Source: Piromyces finnis | Lineage: Eukaryota > Neocallimastigomycota > Neocallimastigomycetes > Neocallimastigales > Neocallimastigaceae | Assembly: GCA_002104945.1 (NCBI GenBank) | Contig: MCFH01000003.1 | Span: forward strand, 1,589,769-1,653,768 | Direction: 5' to 3' | Length of the DNA: 64,000 bases | Shown: piece after piece, positions 49,509-60,530 of the stretch | Layout: each line of letters opens with the position of its first letter | Numbering within the stretch: the first letter of the stretch is position 1 | Made by a program: the position numbers and the translations under genes | Notes under the pieces: generated by a model | What the model saw: the letters and a program-made list of their open reading frames with translations, nothing else | Database searches by the model: none | Told to the model about the DNA's origin: nothing

Positions 49509-50064
49509 AGTTGTTTTATTTTTTAAAAGAAAATGTATATATTTTATTTCAAATATTATATTTGTTATTATAAATTAGTTATATTTGTATTATTTTTAAT
49601 TAAATTATAAGATATCAAATAAATAAAAAAGATGGTTTTAAAAAATATATACTAAATTTCTTTTTAAATAAAATATTTTTTAAAATTACATCCTTTTTTA
49701 TAATAATTCTAATTTCTTATTGAATTATTTAAATTTGTATTTATTATTATAGAGAGTATAATGGTATAGTATCAATTATATATATATAATATTTTTAAAT
49801 ATCTAATTTATTTTTATGAGTAGTATTGAATTATAAATAGTTTTTATTTATAGGAATGGTTTACACTGATAAAATATAAATATATTTATAGGAATATCGA
49901 TTTTGATAGTGTTAATATAAAATTTTTTTGTTTAATAAATGTAGAAATAGTTTTAAAAATAATCTTTTTTCTTTTTGTGATTTTTATAATATAATAATTT
50001 AAAAATAAAATTATATAGATCCCTATTTTAATCATTTAAATGGATAGTTTTTTCTTTTACTAAT
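49509..50064. other. spacer between decayed locus and LRR gene
   Basis: AT-rich, no coding-like frame; holds the 3' region of the minus-strand LRR gene. Confidence 0.5.
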
Positions 50065-51856
50065 TCAATTGTTTGGTTTAATAACAATATCACTACATAT
50101 CTCATTATTATTATTATTATTAGTTTTGTATTGCTGTGAAGATACTGTACTACTCATATTACTACTTTCATCATTTTCATTATTACTATTTCTTCTTTTA
50201 TTTTTTAAATAGACATAGAATGTTGATAAAGCAATAAATAATACACATGGGATAACTAGACATATTATAATTATTAATTTAATATTAGTGCTCTTTGTTT
50301 CTAATAAAGGATTATTAGCAATATACCTTTTGATAATGAATTTAAAATTATTAATATGTTAGCTAAACAATGAAATTTTAATAAGATATAATATAATATA
50401 AAATGATATTTATCTATTTTTATGTTAAAATAAATGAAATTAATTACAATTTTATATTCGATTTTTGGATTTCTTTCGGAACGAATCCACTTAAATTATT
50501 AATAGATAATTGCCTAATTAAAAAAATAATAAATAAAAATACAAATAAAATTAATAAAAAGTATAATAAAATAAATAAGAAAAAAATGATGAATTTCATA
50601 AGAATAATAAAAAGTGAATTACAAAGTATTTAATTTTGGTATTTTTGCAAGTTCAGGTGGTATGGAGCCAGTTAAATTATTAGAAGATAAATCTCTATAT
50701 CAAATGAAAATTATTAAAAATGAAGATTTAGCACATTAACAGTAAGTGATAGTAATAAGAATATAGAATTAAAATTTTAAAAAAAAAAAAAATAAATTTA
50801 CAAAGTTTTTAGTTTTGATAATTTTGCAAGTTCTGGTGGAATAGAACCACTTAATCTATTATCCCTAAAATTTCTATATTAAATAAGAAAATAGGAATAT
50901 TTATGAATAAAAGTAATAAACAAAACATAAATTATTATATAGTATAAATTTAAATACAAATATTCTAGGTTTATTAAGTTTCCAAGTTCTGGTGGAATTG
51001 AATCACTTAATTTATTATGGGCTAAACATCTTTTTAAAGAAAACAATAAATTAATCATTAGAATAAAAATGTATATAACTATTAATTCATTCCATTATTA
51101 CAAGTATTCTAAATTTGATAAATTTCCGAGTTCAGGTGGAATTGAACCATTTATTTTACTTTTACCAAAGTATCTTTTTATAGAAAATAATAAATTAATA
51201 CATAATAATAATAATAATTTATAATATCAATAAGGAAGAAAAAAATATTTCAGTTATTACAAATATTTTAAATTAATTAAATTTCCAATTTCTGGTGGTA
51301 TAGAGACAGAATGAGTTTTGCCAGATATATTTCTTTTTTATTAGAAATAAAAATATATTAATAAATATATATTCAATTATTGAAATGAAAAAGTTTAAAT
51401 TTTGCTTTAAAAAGAAATGTTTATGTTTTTTTTTCATATAACCATTTAAAATAGTTTATACTTTTATATTTTTAAATATATATTAAATAGAAAGTATATC
51501 TATTATTATAAATATCTTAATAATAATAATAATAAAAAAAAATCTTATTCATTGTTCATTACTTTATTTTTTTAATAAAAAATATAATATATTACTTTTA
51601 CTATTTTATTAACGGTTTTATATATATATATTTCATATAAAGTAAAAAATTAAAATATTATAAAATATATAATATATTACATTTTAGTAATATGACCATC
51701 ATTTGAACAAGTCACTCCTTCTTCTTGACAACAATTGTATGTCTGATTTTTTTGTAATAATTCATTTACCACAAAACACTCTTCATTAATAGTACTTTGT
51801 GCAGAAATGCATTTTACAGTAATAATAAGAGTAATTAATAAAATAAATATATTCAT
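50065..51856 (-). CDS. LRR receptor-like membrane protein, 287 residues, 8 exons
   Basis: Exons 51856-51681, 51332-51261, 51173-51102, 51029-50958, 50873-50802, 50694-50623, 50513-50448 and 50326-50065. Every intron is phase 2. Exon 1 gives a signal peptide (MNIFILLITLIITVKCISAQ) and a cysteine cap ending YNCCQEEGVTCSNDGHITK, the LRRNT form. Exons 2-7 each encode one plant-type repeat (LxxNxLxGSIPPELGNLxxLxxL), 72 bases except the last at 66. Exon 8 gives a transmembrane span at about 218-241 and a 46-residue Ser/Asn/Gln tail (SSQQYKTNNN) without kinase. Likely cell-surface recognition or adhesion; ligand unknown. It ends in TGA, unlike conserved genes here. Confidence 0.88.
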
Positions 51857-52719
51857 AATGGTAACTTATCTATTTATTATTATTTAAAAAAAAATTAAAA
51901 ACTAGAACCTTTTTAAACATAAAATCATACAATATCTTTTATTTATAATTCTACACTTAAAGTTTTTTAAAATAATACTATTTATAGTAGTTACAATAAA
52001 AGTTTGGTATTAAATAGTATAGACTAATAGATAAAAACAAAATAAAAATAGGATTTATAAATATTCATTCTATTCATTCCATACATTAAAATAAAGATTA
52101 AAAATTACAAAAATACTAGTATATATTTATTTAATTTTTTATTGTCATGACGAGTAAAATATTGATAATACTATATTTTATACATTTTATTTATTTCCTT
52201 TTTTTTTGGTAAAAAGGGAAAGAATATTTTTACCTTTTATAATGATTAAATAGTTATGATAAATAATTTTTTTACCATGGTAAAAATAAAGTAATTATTA
52301 AATCATATTGGTATTTCTTTCTATGAAATAGAATATTCATAAAAAAATAAAAGTTTAATTCTTTATCAATATGTATTATTTAAAAGTTTTTATAAACACT
52401 TTTTGGATAATATAGTTAGTATCTATTAATTATATAATACTGTAATTTTTTTATGAGTACTATTTATTGAATTAAAAATTATAATTATTTATGGATATGA
52501 TTTACAATGATAAAACAGAAATTTATTTAAAAGAAAAAAAAAAGGATGATATTGTTAATTAATATATATAGGTTTAATGAGTGTAGAGCTAGTTAATAAT
52601 ATATTTTATATTTATAATTTTCATTATAAACTATTATAAATAAAAAATAAAAAAGAAAGTAAAATATATAAATGTATAAATTACTTTCTTTATTAAACTT
52701 TAAAATTGTCTCCATCATC
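51857..52719. other. spacer between tandem LRR genes
   Basis: AT-rich; includes the promoter of the gene starting at 51856. No coding-like frame. Confidence 0.5.
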
Positions 52720-55005
52720 TCAAATGTTAGATTTAATAATAATATCGCTACATACTGCATTATTATTATTAGTTTTATATTGCTGTGAAGATGCTGAATC
52801 ACTTATATTACTTCTTTCATCATTTCCATAATTTAGATTTCTTTTATTTTTAAAAAATACATATAGTACTGCTAAAACAATGAATATTAAGCATGCAATA
52901 TTTAGAACTATTATAATTATTAATTTAATATTAGTGCTCTTTGTTTCTAATAAAGGATTATTAGCAATATACCTTTTGATAATGAATTTAAAATTATTAA
53001 TATGTTAGCTAAACAATGAAATTTTAATAAGATATAATATAATATAAAATGATATTTATCTATTTTTATGTTAAAATAAATGAAATTAATTACAATTTTA
53101 TATTCGATTTTTGGATTTCTTTCGGAACGGATCCACTCAAGTTATTATTAGATAAATTTCTATTTAAATTGAAAAATAAAGTTTTTAGTAACGTAGTAAA
53201 AGAACAAAAGGTAAATATATATATATATATTTATTTATAAAAATGATAAAATGTTATAATAATAATTACAAATTTTTTAATTTTGTCAATTTTGCAAGTT
53301 CAGGTGGTATGGAGCCAGTTAAATTGTTATAAGATAAATCTCTAATATCATATTAAAAATATATAATTAAATAAAATTATTTTATTTTATTTAATAATTG
53401 TGGCATTTCGTAATATATCTATTTCTTATTTTATGATTAAAGAGTTATTTATGAATTACAAGTATTCTAAATTTGATAAATTTGAAAGTTCTGGTAGGAT
53501 CACACCAGTTAACTCATTGTTGGATAAATATCTATTTCAAATGAAATTTATATATAAAAAAAACTAACATTTTAACAAAAATAAACTGGTTTAATAGATA
53601 GGAATATTATTAAAAAATTAGATTACAAAGATTTTAATGTTGATAACTTTGCAAATTCTGGTGATATAGAATCAGCTAATTTATTACTAGATAATTTTCT
53701 ATTTCAAAATGAAAATATAAATATTTATGAATAAAAGTAATAAATTATAACAAATTTTTTATATTTTACTTTAATATAAATTTAAATACAAAATTTCCAA
53801 GTTTTTTAAATTTTCAAGTTCAGGCGGAATATCACCAGTTATTTCATTAGAATTTAAACATCTTTTAAATTAAAATAATAAATGAATCATAAGAAAATAT
53901 TTTTCAATTATAACTATATTAAAAGTTATTTTTTTAATTCATTACAATTCTTTTAATTTTGATAAATTTCCTAATGAAGAAGGGATTGAACCTGTTATAT
54001 TATGTCCTTGTATCGACCTTTTTTTTTATTTTTTTAAAAAAAAAAATAAATTAAAATAAAAAAAATCGGAATAAAAACTTTATTAAAAAAATAATAATAT
54101 TAATAATAATTTTTTTTCCTAAATACTAATATTTTAACAATTACAAATATTCCAAATTCGATAATTTTCCAAGTTCTGGTGGTATGGAATCAGTTAAATT
54201 ACCCCCACGTATTAATCTATTATAAATATAATTAAAATATTTATTTCAATAATAAAAATATATATAAATAATAAATTATTTCTTTTAATACAAATATTCC
54301 AGATTTAATAAATTTCCAAGTTCAGGTGGAATGGAACCATTTAAATTATTACTACGTATGTGTCTATTTGAAATAATGATATAATAATAAAATTAAAGCT
54401 TAATAAGTAAATGTTTATCAATGATAAATAATAAATTATTTGCATCAATACAAATATTTTAAATTAGCCAAGTTTCCAATTTCTGGTGGTATAGAGAACG
54501 GTTTAATACTATTTATATGAAGAATTCTTTTTTTTTTTTTTTTTTTTTTTGATAAAAATATAAAAATATTAATAAAAATATATACAATTATTGAATTGAA
54601 AAGATTTAAATTTTGGTTATTAAAAAAATTGTTTTTAAATAAAGTCATTTAAATCTATTTTTTTTATCTATAAGTAAAATAAACAGAATAAATAAGGGAA
54701 ATATAAAATAATACTTATACCATTGTATAAAAAAATTCTATACTATTTTTTTTAATATTTTAAAAGTAAATACTGAACATTATTTAAAAATAAGAATTCG
54801 GTTTGTTTTAAAACAAAATATATCCTATAATTCATTACATTTTAGTGATATGACCATCAGAACAAGTAACTTCTTGACAACAATTGTATGTTTGATCTTT
54901 TTGTAATAATTTATTTGCTATAGAACATTCTTCATTAATAGTACTTTGTGAAGAAATACATTTTATTGTAGTAATAAGAGTAATTAATAGAAATGATATG
55001 TTCAT
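52720..55005 (-). CDS. LRR receptor-like membrane protein, 354 residues, 11 exons
   Basis: Exons 55005-54839, 54526-54452, 54363-54292, 54216-54145, 54017-53946, 53861-53790, 53698-53627, 53531-53460, 53341-53270, 53159-53094 and 52972-52720. All introns are phase 2. Signal peptide MNISFLLITLITTIKCISSQ, cap with YNCCQEVTCSDGHITK, nine leucine-rich repeats (75, seven of 72, and 66 bases), a transmembrane span at about 288-311 and a short Ser/Asn tail. It is a paralogue of the gene at 50065-51856 with three more repeats. Repeat 4 lacks the usual PPE and has IPSSLGNL. The frame is open throughout and ends in TGA. No intracellular kinase, so it would need a partner to signal. Confidence 0.88.
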
Positions 55006-55824
55006 AATTTATATATTTATTTATATATTTATTTAAAGAGATGCATTATAAAATTGAGTACTTTTAACCTAATAGATTTTCAATAAAAAAAAATTAAGCT
55101 TTTTAAAGTAAAAACTATTTTTAGTAATAAAAAAAAATGGCATTAAAAAAAAGGTGTATTGAAAGTTAAATAGTTATTCGGTACATTATAAAGACTTAAA
55201 AAAATAATTATATATAGATATATTTTTAGTTTTAAAATGAAATTAAAAATATGTAATAGTATAAATTTTTTGGAAAAAAAATAAAGTTTATTTTTTTGAA
55301 GTGCTTTAAAGCTGCTTTACAAAGTTGTGATAAAAATGAATAATTATTAAAATTTATTATTGATGAATTAGTATATATCCTAGATTTTGGAAGGGTTTTT
55401 TTAGGCAGAATTTTGGCCAGGCAAATTTTTTGTCTGGCTAAAAAAATTACCTACAGATTTAAAAATTATGATATTGTTATGTCTTTTTTATAAAATAATA
55501 TATACTTTTAATTTTTTTTCAAAGAATAATTATTAATACATTTTATTCTATATATACTATATAATAGTTTTTATAAATTCTTATTAACAGATAGTATTAT
55601 TTATTAAATTTGTAATTTATTATTTTTTTATGGCTATAGTTTATAGTGAAAAAACAAAAATACGTTAAAGAAAAATATTATCATTGTTAATTTTAATATA
55701 TATATAATAATTTATAATATAATGAAAAAGACTAATATTTTCATTATAAAATAAGATAATAAAAAGTAAAATATAAATGTATAAAATTCGTTTTTTTTTT
55801 TTTTAATAAAGTTGAACTTCTTCC
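55006..55824. other. spacer with a short hairpin
   Basis: A near-perfect inverted repeat GCCAGGCAAA/TTTGTCTGGC at about 55416-55438 stands out as the only G+C-rich element. No coding-like frame. Confidence 0.45.
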
Positions 55825-57090
55825 TTCTCGTAATTATTAATTTTAATAATAATATTACATAATAATATTACTATATATATTTCATTATTATTAATACTTT
55901 TATGTTACTGATGATTTCCTTATATCTCTATTAAGTTATTTCTCTGATTCGTATTATTTTTTCTATTTTTAAAATACATATACCATTACTAAAACAATAA
56001 ATAATACACATACAGTAATGGTACTTAATATGATTACTAGTTTTATATTAATACTTTCAATTTCATTTGTTTTATTGTTTAGTAGGTATCTTTTAAAATA
56101 AAAAGAATATTTATTTTTTTAATTATTATAAAAATAATTTTTAATAATAATTTTTTTAATCCATTACAATTATAATTGCATTAATTTTGACAAAGTTCCT
56201 AATGAAGAAGGGATTGAACCTGTTATTAGACTAAATTGAATCCATCTTTTTTTCTATTATTATTATTATTAATTTTTATATAAAAATTTATTAAATATTT
56301 TTTTTCATACTATAATACTTTAATTATTACAAATATTTCAAATTTGATAAATTCCCAAGTTCATGTGGTATTAGACCAGTTAAATTATTTTCATACAAGT
56401 GTCTATTTCAAATATTATTAAAAACAAAATAAAACTATTAATGATTATTCCAACGCTTATTTCAATAAGTATTAAATATATATAATAAATCATATCTATT
56501 AATACAAATTTTCCAAATTTGTTAAATTTCCAAGTTCTGATGGGATATGACCGGTTAATTTTCCACTTATTTCCTATTTCGAATTATATTGATATAAACT
56601 CTTAATACACAGCAATTTATTTATAATGATAAATAATAAATTATGTTAATTATTACAAATATTTTAAATTAGTTAAAATCTTAATTTCAGGTGGTATAGA
56701 AATTAAAGGACTAGCATTGACATATACATTTCTTTTTTTTAATAGAAATATAAATATTAATATATATATAATAAAATAAATAAAAAAAAAGTTTGAATTT
56801 ACATTAGAAGTTATTCATATAGCCATATAACCATATAACCATTTAAAAAATTAAAATATGTTTTATATTTTTAAATAAAATAAATAAAAGAAACACAAAT
56901 GAAAAAAGAATCTTATTAATATGTAGTATTATTAAGACTATAATTATTTAATAAAAAGAAACGTAGTATAATTATAATTATTAATTAAACTACTTCATTA
57001 ACATTTTTACATTTAATAAAAAGTAAAAACTAGATTTTGTTTCATATAAGAAATTTAGTTTACATTATTTATTACAGTTTAGTGATATGA
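55825..57090 (-). pseudogene. LRR receptor-like pseudogene
   Basis: Third member of the cluster. A trace of the N-cap exon remains at about 57071-57089 (antisense of ATCACTAAACTG) but the signal peptide is gone. LRR exons: 56731-56657 open; one at about 56500-56575 is 4 bases short and stops; 56402-56331 open; one at about 56170-56255 gains ATAATT at its donor and hits TAA. The transmembrane exon (from about 56090) reads LLNNKTNEIESINIKL and a membrane span, then TAA at 55969-55971, after which tail similarity (NNLIEI, KSINNNEI) continues in another frame to about 55825. Confidence 0.8.
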
Positions 57091-57413
57091 AAAAAAAAAG
57101 TATATTTTTAACTTTTTAAAAGTAGAACTTTAAGTCGTGACAGAAATGGATAATTATTAAATTTTATTATTAAGTTTTTTTTTATAAATGTATTAACAAA
57201 GAAAAGAATGTGTATTAATAAATTTTATTCAATATCCAAATTTCATTATACTCTTCTTTGACAAAAAAAAATTTTTTTAATAATAACAACTTTAAGGTAA
57301 AAAAAAAAAACTTTATAAGTATTAAATTAAACCAAGGATATTTATGAATAATCATCATTTTTGATAAAAAAAACTATGAAACTATGGAACTTTTTTATTT
57401 TTTTTTTTATTAA
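57091..57413. other. short spacer
   Basis: AT-rich; upstream of the LRR pseudogene and 3' of the DUF2828 gene. Nothing else seen. Confidence 0.5.
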
Positions 57414-59099
57414 TTAAAAAAAAGATTTAGGATGAGAAGGATGTTTTGTTAATAGTATTTCTTTTATTAAGGCATCTTCAATAGCTTGATACCTTTTAGT
57501 ATTAAGTTGTTTTAAAAGATGATCATATACATCAAATGTATTACTTAATATCATGTTAGATATTTCAGATGTAAATCCATTAATATAAGAAATACCCATG
57601 TCATTTTCTATTATAGGAATTGTTGGGGTTGTGGTTGTATTTGATTCATCGCCTTGAAGATTCCAAACAATTAATTTTGGTAAGGTGTAGCCCATTGCCT
57701 CAAATTTAATTTTCATTGTTTCAAAAAAGGCTTTTGTCGGTTTCTCCGACTTATTTCCTATACTAATTTTTTGATCAAATATATTGTTGGATAGAAGAAG
57801 AAGAGTTGAAGGAAGTTCTTCTCTACCTAAATGATGATCCATGGCATGTTTTAATATCAAATGATAAACTTCTTCAAGATTACAATTTTCTTCAAATTGA
57901 TAGGAATGTAAAAACTCTAATTTTTCTTTTAAATTCGTACAGGTTTTCAAATCAATGAAATGTGGATTGGAATTAAAGGTAATATAATGATTTTTAAAAT
58001 GGGGTCCTGAAAATCTTTCGGAAAAATAAAGGGTAAAAGCATGAGCTATTTCCATACATGTAATAGCTTTTGATACCTTATCCTTTAACATCCTTTGTGA
58101 ATTATCGGTAATACAAATTGTATAACCATTACCATTATTACCGTCCATCTCTTCCTTATGGAATAAATTTTTCCAAAGAAGTTCCAACCTATTATTTCTT
58201 TTTACCTTACTATCCGTTGTATTAGTCTGGTATTCATGAACAATTTCATGAGGTAATAATTTAAACATCTTTTCTGCTACTTTTTCTTCTTCTTCTTCTT
58301 CTTTTATTTTGGTTAGATAGGCAATTCTTCTCTCTTCATCATGTTTAAGAAAAGCTTTCTGATATTTAAAATTGGCTTTAAAAGGAACAATGGAATAATC
58401 AATGTTATTCCATTTTTTAGCACTTAAATCAACTTCTACAATTTTTAGATAGGATCTTAGAGTCGATAACGTTTTACGGTATTGTCGTTCTGTCATTTTT
58501 AACTTTTGTATTAGTTGATGGGCTAATTTTTTGGTTTCTTTTGATGAGGTATTGACCGATGGCATCCATTTGGCACAAAGTGATATAGCATTTTTTCTAT
58601 TATTCATTTTCATATTACGTTTATCTTTTTCTAATTGGTTTTTAATTAGGGCTACCACATCATCTTCTAAAGGACTTTGCATAAAACTTAAAATATCATC
58701 CCAACGACCATAGTCTGGTATTAAAGGTAAAACAATTTTTGCTACTTCTAAATGTTCTTTTATTACATAGTTAAAACAACTACGAAATAACCTTCTTTCC
58801 CCTTCCTTACCCTGACCATTCCTTTTTCTACAATCTCTAATGTAAAATAACCATTTCATTGCATGTATCCTATTCTCTTGATAAACTTTTGAAAAATGTT
58901 CTTGAATCGTAGATTCTTTCATTTTTCTCATAGATAAAATGGAATAATTCATGGTAATTAATTCTTTTCCTTTGGCTGTTGTTGTTGTTGTTGTTGTTGT
59001 TGCTGCTGCTGCTGCTGTTGACGATGTCGTTTCCATTGTCTGTATTATTGTATCATTTATAGTCACTGAATTATTATTATTATTATTATTTGTAGTCAT
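57414..59099 (-). CDS. DUF2828 protein (vWA/TROVE-like), 561 residues
   Basis: Single exon, ATG at 59099, TAA end. After an Asn/Thr/Ala-rich first 48 residues, the DUF2828 pattern begins: the residues around MKWLFYIRDCRKRNGQGKEG (81-100) and ERRLFR, then DYGRWDDIL and a helical middle. A von Willebrand A-like strand follows, GYTICITDNSQRM (325-337), where active members carry Asp-x-Ser-x-Ser; here the last Ser is Arg. The end reads LPKLIVWNLQGD and a helical tail. Relatives occur in fungi, amoebae, phages and mimivirus; function is undetermined, though TROVE-vWA proteins such as Ro bind RNA. It encodes a Thr run by GTT/CAA-type repeat at its start. The frame is uninterrupted, so the gene is probably live. 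Confidence 0.85.
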   Translation of the reverse strand: MTTNNNNNNNSVTINDTIIQTMETTSSTAAAAATTTTTTTTAKGKELITMNYSILSMRKMKESTIQEHFSKVYQENRIHAMKWLFYIRDCRKRNGQGKEGERRLFRSCFNYVIKEHLEVAKIVLPLIPDYGRWDDILSFMQSPLEDDVVALIKNQLEKDKRNMKMNNRKNAISLCAKWMPSVNTSSKETKKLAHQLIQKLKMTERQYRKTLSTLRSYLKIVEVDLSAKKWNNIDYSIVPFKANFKYQKAFLKHDEERRIAYLTKIKEEEEEEKVAEKMFKLLPHEIVHEYQTNTTDSKVKRNNRLELLWKNLFHKEEMDGNNGNGYTICITDNSQRMLKDKVSKAITCMEIAHAFTLYFSERFSGPHFKNHYITFNSNPHFIDLKTCTNLKEKLEFLHSYQFEENCNLEEVYHLILKHAMDHHLGREELPSTLLLLSNNIFDQKISIGNKSEKPTKAFFETMKIKFEAMGYTLPKLIVWNLQGDESNTTTTPTIPIIENDMGISYINGFTSEISNMILSNTFDVYDHLLKQLNTKRYQAIEDALIKEILLTKHPSHPKSFF

Positions 59100-59429
59100 G
59101 GATATTTTTTTATTTTTATTCCTATCTTTATTTAAAATAATGTATTACTTTTTTTTTTTTTACAAAAATATTTGAATTTTAAAAAATCATTTAACAGTTA
59201 TAAAAGTATAAATATATATATATACATATATATACATACATACATACATAACATACATACATATTATATTTTTTTTAATTTATAAATTAAATATTGGATT
59301 ATAAGTTTATAATTAAATATTGTCTTTTTTTTTTTTTTTTTTTTAATTATAAAATCAATAGGAATGACCATAAATTTTATTTTATTTTTGTTCATTTGGT
59401 AAATAATAATAAAGATGATAATAAAGATG

Positions 59430-59464
<35 letters not shown>

Positions 59465-59756
59465 TTTTTTCTAGTATAATCAAGGATTAATTAAGGACAG
59501 TAAATACTTTAATTTTTTTTTTAAATTTAAAATTCAATTATATTAAACATTTTTTTTAAAAATATGTAAATACATAATACTTTTATATTATATATGTATA
59601 ACTTTTTATAATTTTTTTTAAATATTTATATTTTTATAAAATGTTCATAATCTACAGAATGACCAAATTCTTCTTAATAAATCAAAATTTTTTAAAACTT
59701 TTTTTGTATTTATATAATAAATATCTATTATTAAAATAAAATTGTACCAGTTTTCT
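59100..59756. other. spacer with microsatellites
   Basis: TATA/TACA repeats at about 59209-59262 and AAT triplets at 59430-59462. Upstream region of the DUF2828 gene. Confidence 0.6.
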
Positions 59757-60272
59757 ACCTAAGAAAACCACTATGATACTTTAGTATAATAATTGTATTT
59801 GACTTCCAATGGGACACCGAGTCAAAGATCAAAATTTTGTTATGGAACAAAATTATGATCTCCATTGGTTGCGCTTCTCTCCTGGCCTGTCTTACTCTCT
59901 TGGCTGTTGTTTCAAACCTTTTGAACATTGACCAATACTGAACAATACCCAAAGGCATGATTTTGGTTAGAAGTTCCACTGTTACCGTCAAGAATAATGT
60001 TCCTTCAACCGTGCTCGATTGAATCTAACATTTGTAAAGTTCTTTCTATTCCCTTGAATTGTAATTGATATTATTAAAACTTCTCCCAAGAAGGAATTTA
60101 AATATTTTATTACACTAGAATAATCATACACATTAATATTAACTAAATTACTATCTAAATTAGAATTATTAATTTATACAATATATTCCTACTTGTATCC
60201 ATTTCTTGCTTTCAATAGCCAGTAGAAACCATAGGTACTCATAATATAATTTAATATAATCTTTAGTTTCAT
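59757..60272 (-). mobile_element. internally deleted 3' fragment of a non-LTR retrotransposon
   Basis: The first 370 bases match the 3' end of the neighbouring element (60457-60920), including the C-terminal coding part (LLTKIMPLGIVQYWSMFKRF) and the 3' UTR hairpin. At about 60175-60200 the match jumps to the part corresponding to 61269-61360, so roughly 350 bases covering the zinc finger and Asn-rich linker are missing. Same orientation as its neighbour. Numerous substitutions show that it is older. Confidence 0.8.
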
Positions 60273-60530
60273 TTTTTTTTTTTTTTTTTAACGGCATCAA
60301 ATATTTTAAACTTTATTATTAATTTAATTAAAATTATAAACATGTAATATAAAAAATTAAAAATAAAAATAAAAATAAAAAAAAATATGTTTAAATAAAC
60401 ACAAATGAATAAAAATTGGGTATAATGTATTCTAGTAATTTTAATTAAAGTAAGAAAGCCACTATTATACTAAAGTATAATAATTGTATTTGACTTCCAA
60501 TGGGACACCGAGCCAAAGATCAAAATTTTA

